DNA of 64,000 nt from JAPOXR01 sp965221815 (GCA_965221815.1 OZ244915.1:1116001-1180000), one strand, 5' to 3'. Positions 34,001 to 44,350 are shown, numbered from the stretch's first letter. Translations and numbers: made by a program. The notes: generated from the sequence alone by a model not told the origin.

Positions 34001-34777
34001 TTAGCGGGAATTACTGTTTGCTTTCCGAGTCCTGTTTTGTCGCCAGCGGGCCAAACCTTCGGCCAGATCATTCGAGTCTGCGGCAATCGTTCCGGCCAGT
34101 ATGTCGATGACCCGCTCGGTATCCTCACCCTCAGCCGCATTAATCATGAGTTTGACCAATTCAAGGGCGCGGGCCCCGCGCGACAGGATATCAGTCGCCA
34201 GGGAATGGGCTGTCGCCATTGCCTGACCCGTTTCCACCACATGGTCGACAAGACCGAGATCATAGGCCTGGCTAGCCGAAAATTGTTCACCCAGGATTGT
34301 CATTCGCCGGACAACTTGGGAACCGAAACGCCGCACCGTGCGTTGTGTGCCAGACCATCCGGGAACGATGCCTAGGGTTGTTTCGGGCTGGCCGATCCGA
34401 ACATGTTCCTCGGCAATCCGGATGTCGGCACAGGCTGCGAGCTCGAGCCCGCCACCATACACATGTCCGTCAAGAATAGCGATGACGGGTTGGCGAAGCC
34501 GGGCAAGAGTATCGAATGCGCGGTGGCCGTTGGTGATCCAGTGGCGGCCAAATTCCTGCGGTGACAGCGAACTCCAGGCATCGATATCTCCTCCGGCACA
34601 GAAAGTTTCACCGGCTCCCGAAAGCAGGACAAGGGAAGCGTTTCCCGTTTCGATTTTATGGCAGGCGCTGTGGAGTGCTTCAATCATCGGGCCGTCAAGC
34701 GCATTGCGTTTTTCTTCCCGATTGAGACAGAGATGCGCGATGCCGTCCCGGACGCTACAGACTATCTGTTCAGACAT
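34001..34777 (-). CDS. Enoyl-CoA hydratase/isomerase family protein
   Basis: 258 aa crotonase-fold enzyme. The two oxyanion-hole segments are seen in GETFCAGGDIDAWSS and HVYGGGLELAACADI; the acid/base position is in IGQPETTLGIVPGWSGTQR with one clear Glu. It hydrates or isomerises an enoyl-CoA in the cytosol. It overlaps the upstream CoA-transferase gene by 16 bases, so the two form one translationally coupled unit: the transferase makes an acyl-CoA and the crotonase acts on it. Substrate unknown. Confidence 0.9.
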   Translation of the reverse strand: MSEQIVCSVRDGIAHLCLNREEKRNALDGPMIEALHSACHKIETGNASLVLLSGAGETFCAGGDIDAWSSLSPQEFGRHWITNGHRAFDTLARLRQPVIAILDGHVYGGGLELAACADIRIAEEHVRIGQPETTLGIVPGWSGTQRTVRRFGSQVVRRMTILGEQFSASQAYDLGLVDHVVETGQAMATAHSLATDILSRGARALELVKLMINAAEGEDTERVIDILAGTIAADSNDLAEGLARWRQNRTRKANSNSR

Positions 34778-36345
34778 GATTCAAGATCGATTTTTTCGGG
34801 TCGGAAAAGCCGGGAGTCCATAGGTTTGGGGTTGGGAGCAATATGGAGAGTTCCCTCTGTCTGGGCCATGATATCGCGACGCGGATCAATTCCCGGCGCA
34901 ATCTCGGTAACGGTGAGAGTGCCATCAATCAGCTCAATAACACAGCGTTCGGTCACGAAGGTGACCCTCTGTCCTAGTTCACGGGCCCGTCGGCCGGAAA
35001 AAGATACCTGATTGACAGATTTGACCAGTTTGGAGGTGTGGCCCTCTTTGTCAATCACAAGCTTTCCATTGTCGATATGCATCCGCGCGCCCGCATTGAA
35101 TGTGCCAGAAAAGATGATGCGGCTGGCCCGGGCGGTGATGTCGACAAAACCGCCGGCTCCAGCTGTGCGATGGGGTGTTGATGGCAATCGAGAAACATTG
35201 ACAGACCCATCAACACCAATTTCAAGAAATGACAACAGGGCACAGTCAAACGCACCCGACTGGAAGTAGGTAAATTGTTCCGGTGACGCAACGAAGGCTT
35301 CGGCATTGGCGGTGCAGCCGAACTTGAACCCTCCCAGGGGAATCCCGCCAACGCCTCCTTGTTCAATGACCCAAGTAACAGCACCATGCAAACCTTCCTC
35401 GAGAAGAATTCGTGGAACATTGGCTGAGACACCAAAGCCAATATTGACCACCCAACCGGTTTTCAAATTCTGCGCAACCCGCCGCGCGATAATTTTTTGA
35501 ACGCCGAATTCCGGCAAAGTGAAACTGTCAAGAGGACGGATCAGTTCTCCGGATATGGCAGGATCATAAGCGGTTTCAGTTGTCTGCAGCATATCCGGCA
35601 CTGCGACCACGGAATCGACGAGTATACCGGGGATGCGTACATCGTGTGGCCGAAGGGAGCCATGTTTGGCAATGTGCCGGACCTGGGCAATCACCGTTCC
35701 ACCTGTATTATGCGCAGCCAGGGCCATTTCCATGGCACCCAGATAAGCGCCCTCGGATTCAAAACTGAGATTGCCGCGCTGGTCAGAGGTTGTGGCACGA
35801 ATCATGGCGATGTCAGGGCTGAGGGCAGGAAAATAGAGCCACTCATCACCGTCAAAAGTCTCCCGCCGGACAATGGGCGCCGCGCGGGCAGCAGCATTCA
35901 TCGCCGCACCTTCCTGCTCGGGATCAACAAAGGTTTCAAGACCCACCTTGGTCAGGACACCTGGACGCAAACCAGCCCCTTCGCGGAGCATGTCAAAAAT
36001 GATCCCCGATGGCAGATTATAGGCTTTGACAGTGTTTTCAGTGATTCTCTGCCAGATCAACGGTGGTTCGGCATGAGTCGGGCCGGACGGATAACTGCCA
36101 CCGATAATTGTACCAATACAACCGGGTAAAGCAATGTGATCAACACCTTTGGTGCCAAACATATCGCCTGCGGCAATCGGATGAATCATTGTGAGATTGC
36201 CGGGGGACCGGGTCTTGGAAAAACGCTCACCCAAGGCTTTCAAGATGGCATCGGGACAGCAGAGGCCGCTCGAAGAGTTGACGGCAACAACAGCATTATC
36301 AGCAATGTTTTCAACAGCTTCTTTCGCTGTTGTCACTTTCGACAC
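34762..36345 (-). CDS. Class I CoA-transferase (acetate/acetoacetate/propionate type, YdiF-like)
   Basis: About 527 aa, the length of fused two-domain class I CoA-transferases. The N-terminal domain starts VTTAKEAVENIADNAVVAVN and has GGSYPSGPTH. The C-terminal domain has the catalytic glutamate motif WVIEQGGVGGIPLGG. I place the start at a GTG (36345); an upstream TTG (36375) is possible and no strong ribosome site decides. It swaps CoA between a short-chain acyl-CoA and a free acid, and is coupled to an enoyl-CoA hydratase gene. The divergent neighbour is an aldo/keto reductase. Confidence 0.88.
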   Translation of the reverse strand: MSKVTTAKEAVENIADNAVVAVNSSSGLCCPDAILKALGERFSKTRSPGNLTMIHPIAAGDMFGTKGVDHIALPGCIGTIIGGSYPSGPTHAEPPLIWQRITENTVKAYNLPSGIIFDMLREGAGLRPGVLTKVGLETFVDPEQEGAAMNAAARAAPIVRRETFDGDEWLYFPALSPDIAMIRATTSDQRGNLSFESEGAYLGAMEMALAAHNTGGTVIAQVRHIAKHGSLRPHDVRIPGILVDSVVAVPDMLQTTETAYDPAISGELIRPLDSFTLPEFGVQKIIARRVAQNLKTGWVVNIGFGVSANVPRILLEEGLHGAVTWVIEQGGVGGIPLGGFKFGCTANAEAFVASPEQFTYFQSGAFDCALLSFLEIGVDGSVNVSRLPSTPHRTAGAGGFVDITARASRIIFSGTFNAGARMHIDNGKLVIDKEGHTSKLVKSVNQVSFSGRRARELGQRVTFVTERCVIELIDGTLTVTEIAPGIDPRRDIMAQTEGTLHIAPNPKPMDSRLFRPEKIDLESCLNR

Positions 36346-36517
36346 AAGGACAGCCCCACACCAGATTGAGAACAAGTAACCATTCAGTTATAATTATGCC
36401 AATGGAGCGCAAGTGATTCAAGTCAATTCGGAATATACTGTTTCAGACCGGTGAATCCGATTCGTGCGACCTTGGATGCAACATGCACCCCCTTGTGAAT
36501 ACGGATATGAGGATGTC

Positions 36518-37336
36518 ATGACTGTTTACTTTACGAAAAATTATCAACGTGCGTTTGGGACATTTCCCCTGACGGGGGAAGTTGCATTACGAGCCGTGGA
36601 AGCGGCCGCCAGAATCGGCTATCGTGCATTCGACACAGCCCAGATGTACCAGAACGAGGCCGAAGTCGGTGAGGCCCTCGCTACCACCGGGCTTGCACGC
36701 GAGGATCTCTGTGTGACCACCAAGGTGTGCAACGAGAATTTTGCCCCTGACAGGTTCATCGCATCGGTTGAAGCCAGTCTGAATGCACTCCGCATCGACT
36801 GGGTCGATGTGTTGTTGCTGCATTGGCCGCCGGCTGACGGGGATATTGCCCCGTCACTGAGGCTTCTTGAGGAGGCGCATACGCGCGGGTTGGCCCGTTC
36901 AATCGGTATTTCAAATTATACGGTTGCCATGATGGAGGCAGCTGGCAAAATCATCGATACACCGCTCGTCACCAATCAGGTCGAGTTCCATCCTCTGCTT
37001 GATCAGAGATCTCTTCTGGCCGGTGCAAATCGAACGGGGATACCACTCTCGGCCTATTCGACTGTGGCGCGAGGTGAGGTTTTCAAATATCCCTTGTTTG
37101 CCGATATCGGTGCCACTTATGGCAAGTCTGCCGGCCAGGTCGTCCTGCGTTGGATTCTGCAAAAAGGAGTCAGCGTCAACACCATGTCAACCCGGCCGGA
37201 CAATATACAGGCCAACTTTGACATCATGGATTTTGTCCTCAGTCATGTTGATATGGCGCGCATTGATGCACTCACACAGACCAACTACCGTATTGTCACC
37301 AAGGAACTTGTCCCCTGGGCGCCCGAATGGGATTGA
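36518..37336 (+). CDS. Aldo/keto reductase (2,5-diketogluconate reductase-like)
   Basis: 272 aa from the ATG at 36518; GAGG lies a few bases upstream. Asp and Tyr of the tetrad are in FDTAQMYQNEAEVG, Lys in VTTKVCNENF, and the His in DVLLLHWPP. The C-terminal SVNTMSTRPDNIQANFDIMD is the NADPH-binding part of this subfamily; the usual IPKS reads VNTMS, a variation of the cofactor loop. It reduces an aldehyde or keto sugar. Divergent from the CoA-transferase/enoyl-CoA hydratase pair. It is a different subfamily from the AKR at 27503. Confidence 0.9.
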   Translation: MTVYFTKNYQRAFGTFPLTGEVALRAVEAAARIGYRAFDTAQMYQNEAEVGEALATTGLAREDLCVTTKVCNENFAPDRFIASVEASLNALRIDWVDVLLLHWPPADGDIAPSLRLLEEAHTRGLARSIGISNYTVAMMEAAGKIIDTPLVTNQVEFHPLLDQRSLLAGANRTGIPLSAYSTVARGEVFKYPLFADIGATYGKSAGQVVLRWILQKGVSVNTMSTRPDNIQANFDIMDFVLSHVDMARIDALTQTNYRIVTKELVPWAPEWD

Positions 37337-37964
37337 TATCGAGCCAAATAAGTGGTCAGAAATGGGCACGTGCGCGAACATGACAGCATGGTCCACTTTC
37401 TTTTGGAGATCGGCATGGATTTCCTGTCCTGCAGTCAATCTGTCCCGCAACGCTTCCAAGATTTGCCGGGCCTGTTCGCTGCTTTTATACACGCGGTTGG
37501 CGCAGTGGCGATGTTTGTGGACCGGGAACGGCGATTCGACGCCATTCGGCTCCCGACTGTAGAATATTGAGGGCGTCAATCCGGGTGAGTGATACGCGAC
37601 AATCAGGACGTGATTCCTTATGATGCAATGACGCTTTTGCCTTGGGGGCAGATTTGCATCTCTCCTTCCGTCCCAGAGACTCTCCGCATTCAGACTTGTC
37701 AGCTGACATCACATCTCAATACACGATGGATGAGATGGACATCGTGGAGTGGAATCTTCGGAATCCCATTTTGATATGACATGTGCATCTGGCCGTTGCT
37801 TGGCCAACTCAGTTGTGAGTTGTATGACAAGGACAGGAATGAGCGTGAAACAAACCTGTTTCCCGACCGGGAGGAGAGGGAGATATCGCACAACCGTTGT
37901 CAGCTGGGGCCCGATCCGGAGCCCTCATATGGCTTGAGTGTCAGTGGTCCCGCATTGACAATCA
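37337..37964. other. Gene-poor stretch
   Basis: 628 bases with only short frames. A minus-strand segment around 37360-37520 reads EQARQILEALRDRLTAGQEI and looks like a scrap of a real protein, but I cannot name it. No terminator or RNA gene seen. Confidence 0.4.
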
Positions 37965-39566
37965 TCAACAAATGCCACGAATCATGTCGCTGGCCTTTTC
38001 TGCAATCATGACGGTGACGGCATTGGTATTTGATCCGATGAGACTGGGCATGATGGAACAATCACAAATCCGAAGTGCATCGATTCCCCTGACCTGACAT
38101 TGCGGATCAACGACTGCGAGTTCATCGACCCCCATTTTGCAAGTGCAAGTCGGATGATAGGATGTCCGGCCATATTGCCTTGCATAGGCTTCGAAATCAC
38201 TCTGGCTCTGAACATTGGAATCAGGATAGCACAACTGGGATATATATTTTTGCAGAGATTTCTGAGCAAAGATTTCCCGGCTGATCTTGACTCCCTCAAC
38301 CGCGATCCGGAGATCGTCAGGGTGGCTCAGAAAATTTGGGTCGATCAGGGGCGGGTCATCAGGTTTTTGTGAACGTAGCCGTACGGTTCCTCGTGACTTG
38401 GGCCGAAGTGTATAGGAATTCAGGGTAATACCGGAGGAACCTTTGGGCACGCTTGGTACACCGGCTTCAGCTCCAGCCCCGGCGAGAAAGTGAAACTGGA
38501 GATCAGGTTGGGAATTTGCAGTATCGGTGAACCAGAAGGCACCACCTTCAACAACGTTGGATGTGATCGGTCCTGACTTGAAGAGGGCATACTGCAGACC
38601 GGCAAGCACTGCCCGATACCATTGATTGTATTTGTCAAGACTATAGTGACCGGTGAGTTCTGCGACGATATCGATGCCAAAGTGATCGTTCAGGTTCTCG
38701 CCAACTCCAGGCAGATCATGCGTGACGGTGATACCGTGCGAAGCCAGATGATCGGCAGGCCCGACGCCCGACAACATCATGAGTTTGGGCGTACCGATCG
38801 CCCCGGCGGCGACGATGATCTCGCGTTCTGCCGCCGTGCGGCGATGTTTCCCTCTATGGATATACTCAACGGCTTGAGCGCGGCCTTTTTCAATGATGAT
38901 CTTGTGTACCGCGGCACGGGTGTGAACGTTGAGATTGGGACGCTGCAGGACGGGTTTCAGAAAGCCCCTGGCCGTTGAACAGCGCCGCCCATCGCGGACA
39001 GTGACTTGATAAACGCCACACCCGGCTTGACTCGGTCCATTGAAATCGGGATTGTAAGGTAGACCCAACTCCTGACAGGCCTGTACAAAAGCCAGCGTCA
39101 TCGGTTGTGGGTCTTGGAGATTGGAGACCCCCAGTCCTCCTTCGGTTCCATGCCATTGATCAGCCAGAATGGAGTTGCCCTCCGAGCGCAAAAAATAAGG
39201 TTGGATTTCTTCGAATGACCAACCTTTGCAACCTTCCTCTTCGGCCCAGCGATCAAAATCGTCGGGGACACCGCGCGTGAAGACTTCGGCATTGATGGAG
39301 GAGCCGCCACCGATAACACGTGCCTGGGCATAGGGAATTTCACGGTTGTCGGCATGGGTTTGCGGGACGGTGGAGTATCCCCAGAGATGTGGCCCGGACG
39401 TCATCTTGGCAAATCCGATTGGCATATGGATCATCGGATGATTATCCCTGCCGCCGGCTTCCAGCAGGAGGATACGAACATCCGGATCGGCACTGAGACG
39501 ATGCGCGAGAACACAACCGGCGGTACCACCGCCAACAATGATATAATCATATACCGTCTCTGTCAT
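37965..39566 (-). CDS. GMC family FAD-dependent oxidoreductase
   Basis: 533 aa from the ATG at 39566, one base after the aldehyde dehydrogenase stop codon. FAD site YDYIIVGGGTAGCVLAHRL, GMC signature 1 in ARVIGGGSSINAEVFTRG, signature 2 in GAIGTPKLMMLSGVG, catalytic His in YHPTCTCKMG and Asn in IGSNTNAVT. A clear paralogue of 16567-18219 with the same architecture. Last gene of an operon with a ribose-type ABC importer, a cupin and an aldehyde dehydrogenase. The likely route is alcohol to aldehyde by this enzyme and aldehyde to acid by its neighbour. Confidence 0.93.
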   Translation of the reverse strand: MTETVYDYIIVGGGTAGCVLAHRLSADPDVRILLLEAGGRDNHPMIHMPIGFAKMTSGPHLWGYSTVPQTHADNREIPYAQARVIGGGSSINAEVFTRGVPDDFDRWAEEEGCKGWSFEEIQPYFLRSEGNSILADQWHGTEGGLGVSNLQDPQPMTLAFVQACQELGLPYNPDFNGPSQAGCGVYQVTVRDGRRCSTARGFLKPVLQRPNLNVHTRAAVHKIIIEKGRAQAVEYIHRGKHRRTAAEREIIVAAGAIGTPKLMMLSGVGPADHLASHGITVTHDLPGVGENLNDHFGIDIVAELTGHYSLDKYNQWYRAVLAGLQYALFKSGPITSNVVEGGAFWFTDTANSQPDLQFHFLAGAGAEAGVPSVPKGSSGITLNSYTLRPKSRGTVRLRSQKPDDPPLIDPNFLSHPDDLRIAVEGVKISREIFAQKSLQKYISQLCYPDSNVQSQSDFEAYARQYGRTSYHPTCTCKMGVDELAVVDPQCQVRGIDALRICDCSIMPSLIGSNTNAVTVMIAEKASDMIRGIC

Positions 39567-39567
39567 A

Positions 39568-41064
39568 TCAGGATATCCAGTGTGCCCGCTGACCGATGTC
39601 AATATGAACCGATTTGATCTGTGTGTATTCTTCGACACCATAGGTCCCCGCTTCGCGCCCCCATCCCGATTGCTTGAAACCACCAATGGGCATTTCCGGG
39701 CCTCCCGCAAATGTCGTGTTGACCCAGAACCGACCTGCACGCACGCGTCGTGTGACCTGCAATGCGGTGTCGAGATTCTGGGTCCAGACACTGGCGGCAA
39801 GTCCGTAGTCGGTTGCATTGGCAATCGCGATGGCCTCTTCGATGGTCTCAAACGGGATGACGGAGAGAACAGGGCCAAAAATCTCTTCGCGCATGATGGT
39901 CATCTCAGGCGTGACATCTGTAAAGACCGTTGGATTGATGTATCGACCACGGGATTGCCGGGGAACATCACCGCCGCAGACGAGATGTGCACCTTCCGAT
40001 TGGCCTGTCTCGATATAGTGCATAATGGCTTGATACTGAGAGTCCGTCGTGATTGCCCCAATCTGGGTGGAATCATTGAGCGGATCACCGATGACGGCTT
40101 TCATGAGTTTATTTGCAACCATTTGACCAAACTTCTTGGCAACAGATCTCTCGACGATCAGGCGGGATCCCGAGACGCAGCATTGTCCGGCGTTGAAACC
40201 AATCCCGAATGCCACACCGTCAGCCGCATCTCCAAGCGAGGCATCGGCAAAGACGATCTGAGGGTTTTTACCGCCAAGTTCGAGGCTGAGCTTCTTGAAG
40301 TTCGACTGGCCGGCCGCCTGGACAATCTGACGCCCGACCGCTGTTGAGCCGGTAAAGGACAGCATGTCGATATCCATATGGTGACTCATTGCCTGGCCGA
40401 TCGTATCACCAGTGCCCGTTACCACATTGAAGACGCCATCGGGTAGGCCGGCCTCTGTGAGAATTTCAGCAAGGAGCAGGGACGTTGCCGATGTAAATTC
40501 TGAGGGTTTGGCGACAATACAATTTCCTGAAGCCAGTATGTAGGGGACACGCTCACACAGGATCAGGAAAGGGAAATTCCAGGGTGTGATAATGCCAACG
40601 ACACCAACAGGCTCACGCGTGACAAGGCCCAACATGGTGTCACCAAGATTGTTGAATGCATCACCATGCAAGGACCGTGCCAGGCCACTGGCATATTCCA
40701 ACATGCCAATGCATCCCTGAATTTCGGCGCGGGCCTGACTGATCGGTTTGCCGTTTTCCAACACCTCCCAATACGCGATATCGTTGACCCGCCTGCGAAG
40801 AATCGTGGCGGCCCGGAGGAGGGTGCTTGCCCGTTCCGCTCCGCCGAGGCCTGACCAACGGCGATCTTCGAAGGCAACACGCGCCGACATAACAGCTGCA
40901 TCGAGATCTTCGGGTGTGCAAATGGGCATGATGGTCACAGGTCGATCATGTGCCGGTGATGTCCGGATGAGGGTGTCGCGATTGCCGACAGGGACAACGG
41001 ATCCATTGATAAAATGCCCAAATTGCCGAGCTGTTGCGGGAAGGGTCAAAGATTTTGGCATCAT
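39568..41064 (-). CDS. Aldehyde dehydrogenase (NAD(P)+)
   Basis: 498 aa. Asn in PWNFPFLILC, the glutamate in LSLELGGKNPQIVF, the nucleophilic cysteine in NAGQCCVSGSRL and EEIFGPVLSVI are all intact, and the C-terminal SGWGREAGTYGVEEYTQIK is typical of betaine-aldehyde-like ALDHs. It oxidises an aldehyde to the acid in the cytosol. It is separated from the GMC oxidoreductase start by one base and lies just downstream of the cupin gene. The GMC-ALDH pair mirrors choline-to-betaine oxidation, but with a sugar-type importer upstream a sugar alcohol is as likely. Confidence 0.94.
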   Translation of the reverse strand: MMPKSLTLPATARQFGHFINGSVVPVGNRDTLIRTSPAHDRPVTIMPICTPEDLDAAVMSARVAFEDRRWSGLGGAERASTLLRAATILRRRVNDIAYWEVLENGKPISQARAEIQGCIGMLEYASGLARSLHGDAFNNLGDTMLGLVTREPVGVVGIITPWNFPFLILCERVPYILASGNCIVAKPSEFTSATSLLLAEILTEAGLPDGVFNVVTGTGDTIGQAMSHHMDIDMLSFTGSTAVGRQIVQAAGQSNFKKLSLELGGKNPQIVFADASLGDAADGVAFGIGFNAGQCCVSGSRLIVERSVAKKFGQMVANKLMKAVIGDPLNDSTQIGAITTDSQYQAIMHYIETGQSEGAHLVCGGDVPRQSRGRYINPTVFTDVTPEMTIMREEIFGPVLSVIPFETIEEAIAIANATDYGLAASVWTQNLDTALQVTRRVRAGRFWVNTTFAGGPEMPIGGFKQSGWGREAGTYGVEEYTQIKSVHIDIGQRAHWIS

Positions 41065-41076
41065 GGTGTTCTGTTG

Positions 41077-41703
41077 TCAGGATGTGGTATCAAGGCTGGT
41101 ACGCCAATCATTCCATCCGGCTTCCACAGAGGAGGGGGCGGCATGCCATTCCGGCATGGCAAGTCCAGTTGCTGGATCCTTCGCCGGAATCGGTAACATC
41201 ATGATGCGTTTGCAGGCGCGCCGGTAATCTTCATCACTCAGATAGGCTTCCTGAATATCATCCCAGTCGCGGCCATCCGGATAGCCACCGCACATGTGAA
41301 TGTCTTCCGACGCCACGGTTTTTTCATGGCTGACCCCGGCCGGCATGACAATGACATCGCCTTGCTCAATTCGCACCCGGGACCAACCTCCTTCGCCGAC
41401 CGAAAGGCTAAATTCCATCCAGCCCCTGGCGCATCCGAGGCATTCATGTGTGGTTGAGTGAAAATGCGCATATTCATAGATGCCGGGATAATCCCAGTTG
41501 TTGAACCAGCCGTTTTCACGAAACCGCGCTTTGATTGCATCCGCACCACCTCCGGGAATCGCGTTGCGATGCACCAGCAACGGGAACCGGCTGTTGGGAA
41601 TCTTGCCCTGCGGTCGTGATGTGTAGAGTTCGGTCGTTATTCTTTGTCTCCGGTTACGACAAGGCGATCTGTGTTTCACGATCACGAGGTGGCAACATGG
41701 CAA
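41077..41703 (-). CDS. YjlB-like cupin protein
   Basis: Up to 208 aa. The cupin core is visible: WFNNWDYPGIYEYAHFHSTTHECLG (metal-binding His residues; cited from several short pieces: EYAHFHSTTHE and GCARGWMEF), then EQGDVIVMPAGVSHEK with the last His. The conserved family part starts around FPLLVHRNAI; the start is uncertain because the ATG at 41703 adds about 30 dissimilar residues and GTG codons at 41685 and 41679 are alternatives. It lies between the ABC permease and the ALDH on the same strand. The YjlB family has no firmly known reaction; a sugar-acid isomerase or sensor role is possible. Confidence 0.75.
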   Translation of the reverse strand: MPCCHLVIVKHRSPCRNRRQRITTELYTSRPQGKIPNSRFPLLVHRNAIPGGGADAIKARFRENGWFNNWDYPGIYEYAHFHSTTHECLGCARGWMEFSLSVGEGGWSRVRIEQGDVIVMPAGVSHEKTVASEDIHMCGGYPDGRDWDDIQEAYLSDEDYRRACKRIMMLPIPAKDPATGLAMPEWHAAPSSVEAGWNDWRTSLDTTS

Positions 41704-41892
41704 AACACCTCTTGGTCGGTGACTTTTGGCAGACCATGGGCGGTCGGGACGCCGCAGGAATCATGGAAATCAGATGCGCCGGTGCCCATGCGTGCAATGT
41801 CAATCGAAAATGACACCGTCCTTTTGCGGGTGCGGGCATGATTTGAAACACGGCGTGTCCCCATGTGATGAGGATAGATTTTTGTCCGGCGG

Positions 41893-42837
41893 TCATTTGA
41901 CCACACTGCGGAGTTTGGAACGATCGATAGTGAGAGCGATTGCCACAATGAGCACGATGCCGAAGACCATCTGCTGTTGTGTGGCATCGATTTCAAGATA
42001 GACCATCGCTGCACGAATGACCATCACGATAAGGGTTCCAATCACGGTGTTGATGACCCCACCCACACCACCGGTGAGTGGTGTCCCACCCACGAGGACA
42101 GCCACGATGGCCAGAAGGAGAAACCCATTGGCAAGCTGAGCATCGCCGCCCGAGAGTTTGACTGAAAACATCAGGCCGGCAAAGGCGGCAAACATGCCGG
42201 AGAGACCAAAGGCAAAAATTTTGACCCGATCGACATCGATTCCCGAAGCCACCGCTGCCAACTCTCCCGACCCCACTGCTTTCAAGGCCCGCCCGAATGA
42301 TGTGCGTGTTTGCAGGAGCCAGGCAAAGAACGCCAAAAGCAAACCAATGACGAGTTCATGAGGAACTCCCATCGTATTGCCGAACATCCAGCCGAAATGC
42401 GCATCACGGAGAGTGGCATCCATGAAGAGGGCGCGCTGGTCGGAAAGCCATTTGGCGATCGAAAGGGCGATAAAGCCAATTGCGAGCGTCGAGACAAAAG
42501 ACGGAACATAGAGACGCGTGGTCACAAAACCGGAGATGATTCCAAAGAGGCCACCGACCAAAACCACCAGCAACGCTACACTGATTCCAAACTGCGCCAG
42601 ATAGACTGTGGTCATGACCGTGACCATATTGGCGAGCTGCTGAATGCTCAGGTCAATACCCCCGATATAGATCGCAAAGGTCATGCCAATGGCCATGATC
42701 AAGAGAGGGATGACATCCGCCATGAGGATGACAAAGCCACTGACCGAAAAGAAGGCAGGATTGGCAATTCCGACAATGACGATCAGTGCGACCAGGGTGA
42801 TCCAGGGAAAATGAGGTCTGAGAATTTCGCGGGTCAT
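41893..42837 (-). CDS. Ribose-type ABC transporter permease (RbsC-like)
   Basis: 314 aa with about eight to ten membrane segments. The family core GIDLSIQQLANMV and ALKAVGSGELAAVASGIDVD is present, as is the C-terminal repeat GGTPLTGGVGGVINTVIG. Second permease of the importer, seven bases after the ATPase gene. The 190 bases that follow before the cupin contain no gene. Confidence 0.93.
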   Translation of the reverse strand: MTREILRPHFPWITLVALIVIVGIANPAFFSVSGFVILMADVIPLLIMAIGMTFAIYIGGIDLSIQQLANMVTVMTTVYLAQFGISVALLVVLVGGLFGIISGFVTTRLYVPSFVSTLAIGFIALSIAKWLSDQRALFMDATLRDAHFGWMFGNTMGVPHELVIGLLLAFFAWLLQTRTSFGRALKAVGSGELAAVASGIDVDRVKIFAFGLSGMFAAFAGLMFSVKLSGGDAQLANGFLLLAIVAVLVGGTPLTGGVGGVINTVIGTLIVMVIRAAMVYLEIDATQQQMVFGIVLIVAIALTIDRSKLRSVVK

Positions 42838-42844
42838 GATGGTG

Positions 42845-44350
42845 TCAAATCATGTGGTGGACAAGGTCGTAGAGCGAGGGTTTGGCCCCCGTTGCGCATT
42901 CAAATCGCTTCTGGATTTCGCCATCTTTCAGAACGATGATCGTATGAGAGAGGCCGATGGCTTCCTCGAGCGTATCTGCCGCCAACAGGATACCGACACC
43001 ATTCGCCGACATTTCGCGGATCATCTCATAGACATCTTCCTTGGCACCGATGTCGAGACCGCGTGTCGGATGGTCAAGCAGCAGGATATCAGATCCGCTG
43101 GAGCGCCATTTGGCGAGAACAACCTTCTGTTGATTGCCACCTGAAAGTCCACCGCAATCCTTGGCCACCGAAGGGGTCTTGATCCCCAACCGTTCGATCC
43201 ACTCATTGGCCAACTGTTTCTCCGCCGGCACATTCATGATGCCGAGACGTGCGAATTTGCGGATCTGCGCCAGGGTCATGTTCTCATAGACATTCATGCC
43301 GTTGACAATTCCTTCGATTTTTCGCTCGCGTGGAACATGACCAATTCCACGCCTGACACTCGCCATCGGCGAGAAAGCGGTGACCGGTTCCCCTTTGATC
43401 TTGACACGTCCAGCACTGCATGGATCACGGCCAAAAACCGTACGCAGGATTGCTTCTCGGCCGGATCCCTCGGTGCCAACCAAGCACAGGACTTCCCCTG
43501 CATGCAGGTCAAAGGAGATGTTGCGATAGCTGCCCTGAAGCCCGACATTGTCAAAAGAAACGAGGATCTCATTGGGGTTGTAGGCCTGTTGTTTATGCTC
43601 GCGGTAATATTCGTTGTTGATCTCGCGACCGACCATCTTGTGCTGAATGGCATCCAGATTGGCATCATTGCTGTGGACGACGTCAACGACCGCACCGTCC
43701 TTCATGATGTAGATCCGGTCTGAGAGTTCGAGAACCTCGGAAATCCGGTGACTGACAAAGATAAAGGAGGCACGTTTGGTCAGGCCTCTCACAATCTGGA
43801 ACAGCAACTTCACCTCGTCCTCCGCCAGAACCGAGGTGGGTTCATCGAGTAGGATTACCAGATCCCCGTCAATCCGTTCCTCCAGGGTGAGAACCTTGAC
43901 GAGTTCAACCAGTTGTCGCTGGGCAAAGGAAAGATCAGAAGTGATAGTCGTCGGGTCAATATCAAGTTTCACCTTTGCCAATTGCGCACGGGCGGCTGTC
44001 GCCATTGCACGCCAGCTGACGACACCAAATGTCACGAACTGCTTTTCGAAACCGAGGAAAATATTCTCCATGACCGTGAGATTTGGTATCAGGGACTGCT
44101 CCTGGAAGACCATTCCAATGCCATGATCCATGGCTTGCCGTGGATTTTGGAATCGTACTCTTTTGCCGTCAATGTTGATTTCTCCGCCATCGGGTTGGTA
44201 AGCGCCGTAGATGACTTTCATCAGCGTGGATTTTCCAGCACCGTTTTCGCCAACAAGGCCGACAATTTCACCACGCTGCACTTCGAAATCGACAGCCTGC
44301 AAGGCATGCACTCCGGGAAAATGTTTATCGACTGCCTTGAGTTGGTACAC
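42845..44350 (-). CDS. Ribose-type ABC transporter ATP-binding protein (RbsA-like, two domains)
   Basis: 501 aa from a GTG at 44350, eight bases after AGGA and just past the first permease gene; the open frame is longer but family similarity starts with VYQLKAVDKHFPGVHALQ. First NBD: Walker A GENGAGKST and LSFAQRQLVELVKVL, ILLDEPTSVL. Second NBD: degenerate P-loop GTEGSGREA, signature LSGGNQQKVVLAKW, and LLLDHPTRGLDIGAK, where the Walker B glutamate is His. Degenerate second or first sites are normal for this family. It energises the two flanking permeases. Confidence 0.92.
   Translation of the reverse strand: MYQLKAVDKHFPGVHALQAVDFEVQRGEIVGLVGENGAGKSTLMKVIYGAYQPDGGEINIDGKRVRFQNPRQAMDHGIGMVFQEQSLIPNLTVMENIFLGFEKQFVTFGVVSWRAMATAARAQLAKVKLDIDPTTITSDLSFAQRQLVELVKVLTLEERIDGDLVILLDEPTSVLAEDEVKLLFQIVRGLTKRASFIFVSHRISEVLELSDRIYIMKDGAVVDVVHSNDANLDAIQHKMVGREINNEYYREHKQQAYNPNEILVSFDNVGLQGSYRNISFDLHAGEVLCLVGTEGSGREAILRTVFGRDPCSAGRVKIKGEPVTAFSPMASVRRGIGHVPRERKIEGIVNGMNVYENMTLAQIRKFARLGIMNVPAEKQLANEWIERLGIKTPSVAKDCGGLSGGNQQKVVLAKWRSSGSDILLLDHPTRGLDIGAKEDVYEMIREMSANGVGILLAADTLEEAIGLSHTIIVLKDGEIQKRFECATGAKPSLYDLVHHMI

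Noticed and set aside
37339..37579. Possible GntR-like or transposase fragment reading ALRDRLTAGQEI
   Set aside because: The resemblance to GntR openings is a few residues only and the remaining sequence does not fit; left as unassigned.
41704..41892. Possible riboswitch between permease and cupin genes
   Set aside because: I could not find stable paired elements or a known riboswitch core.
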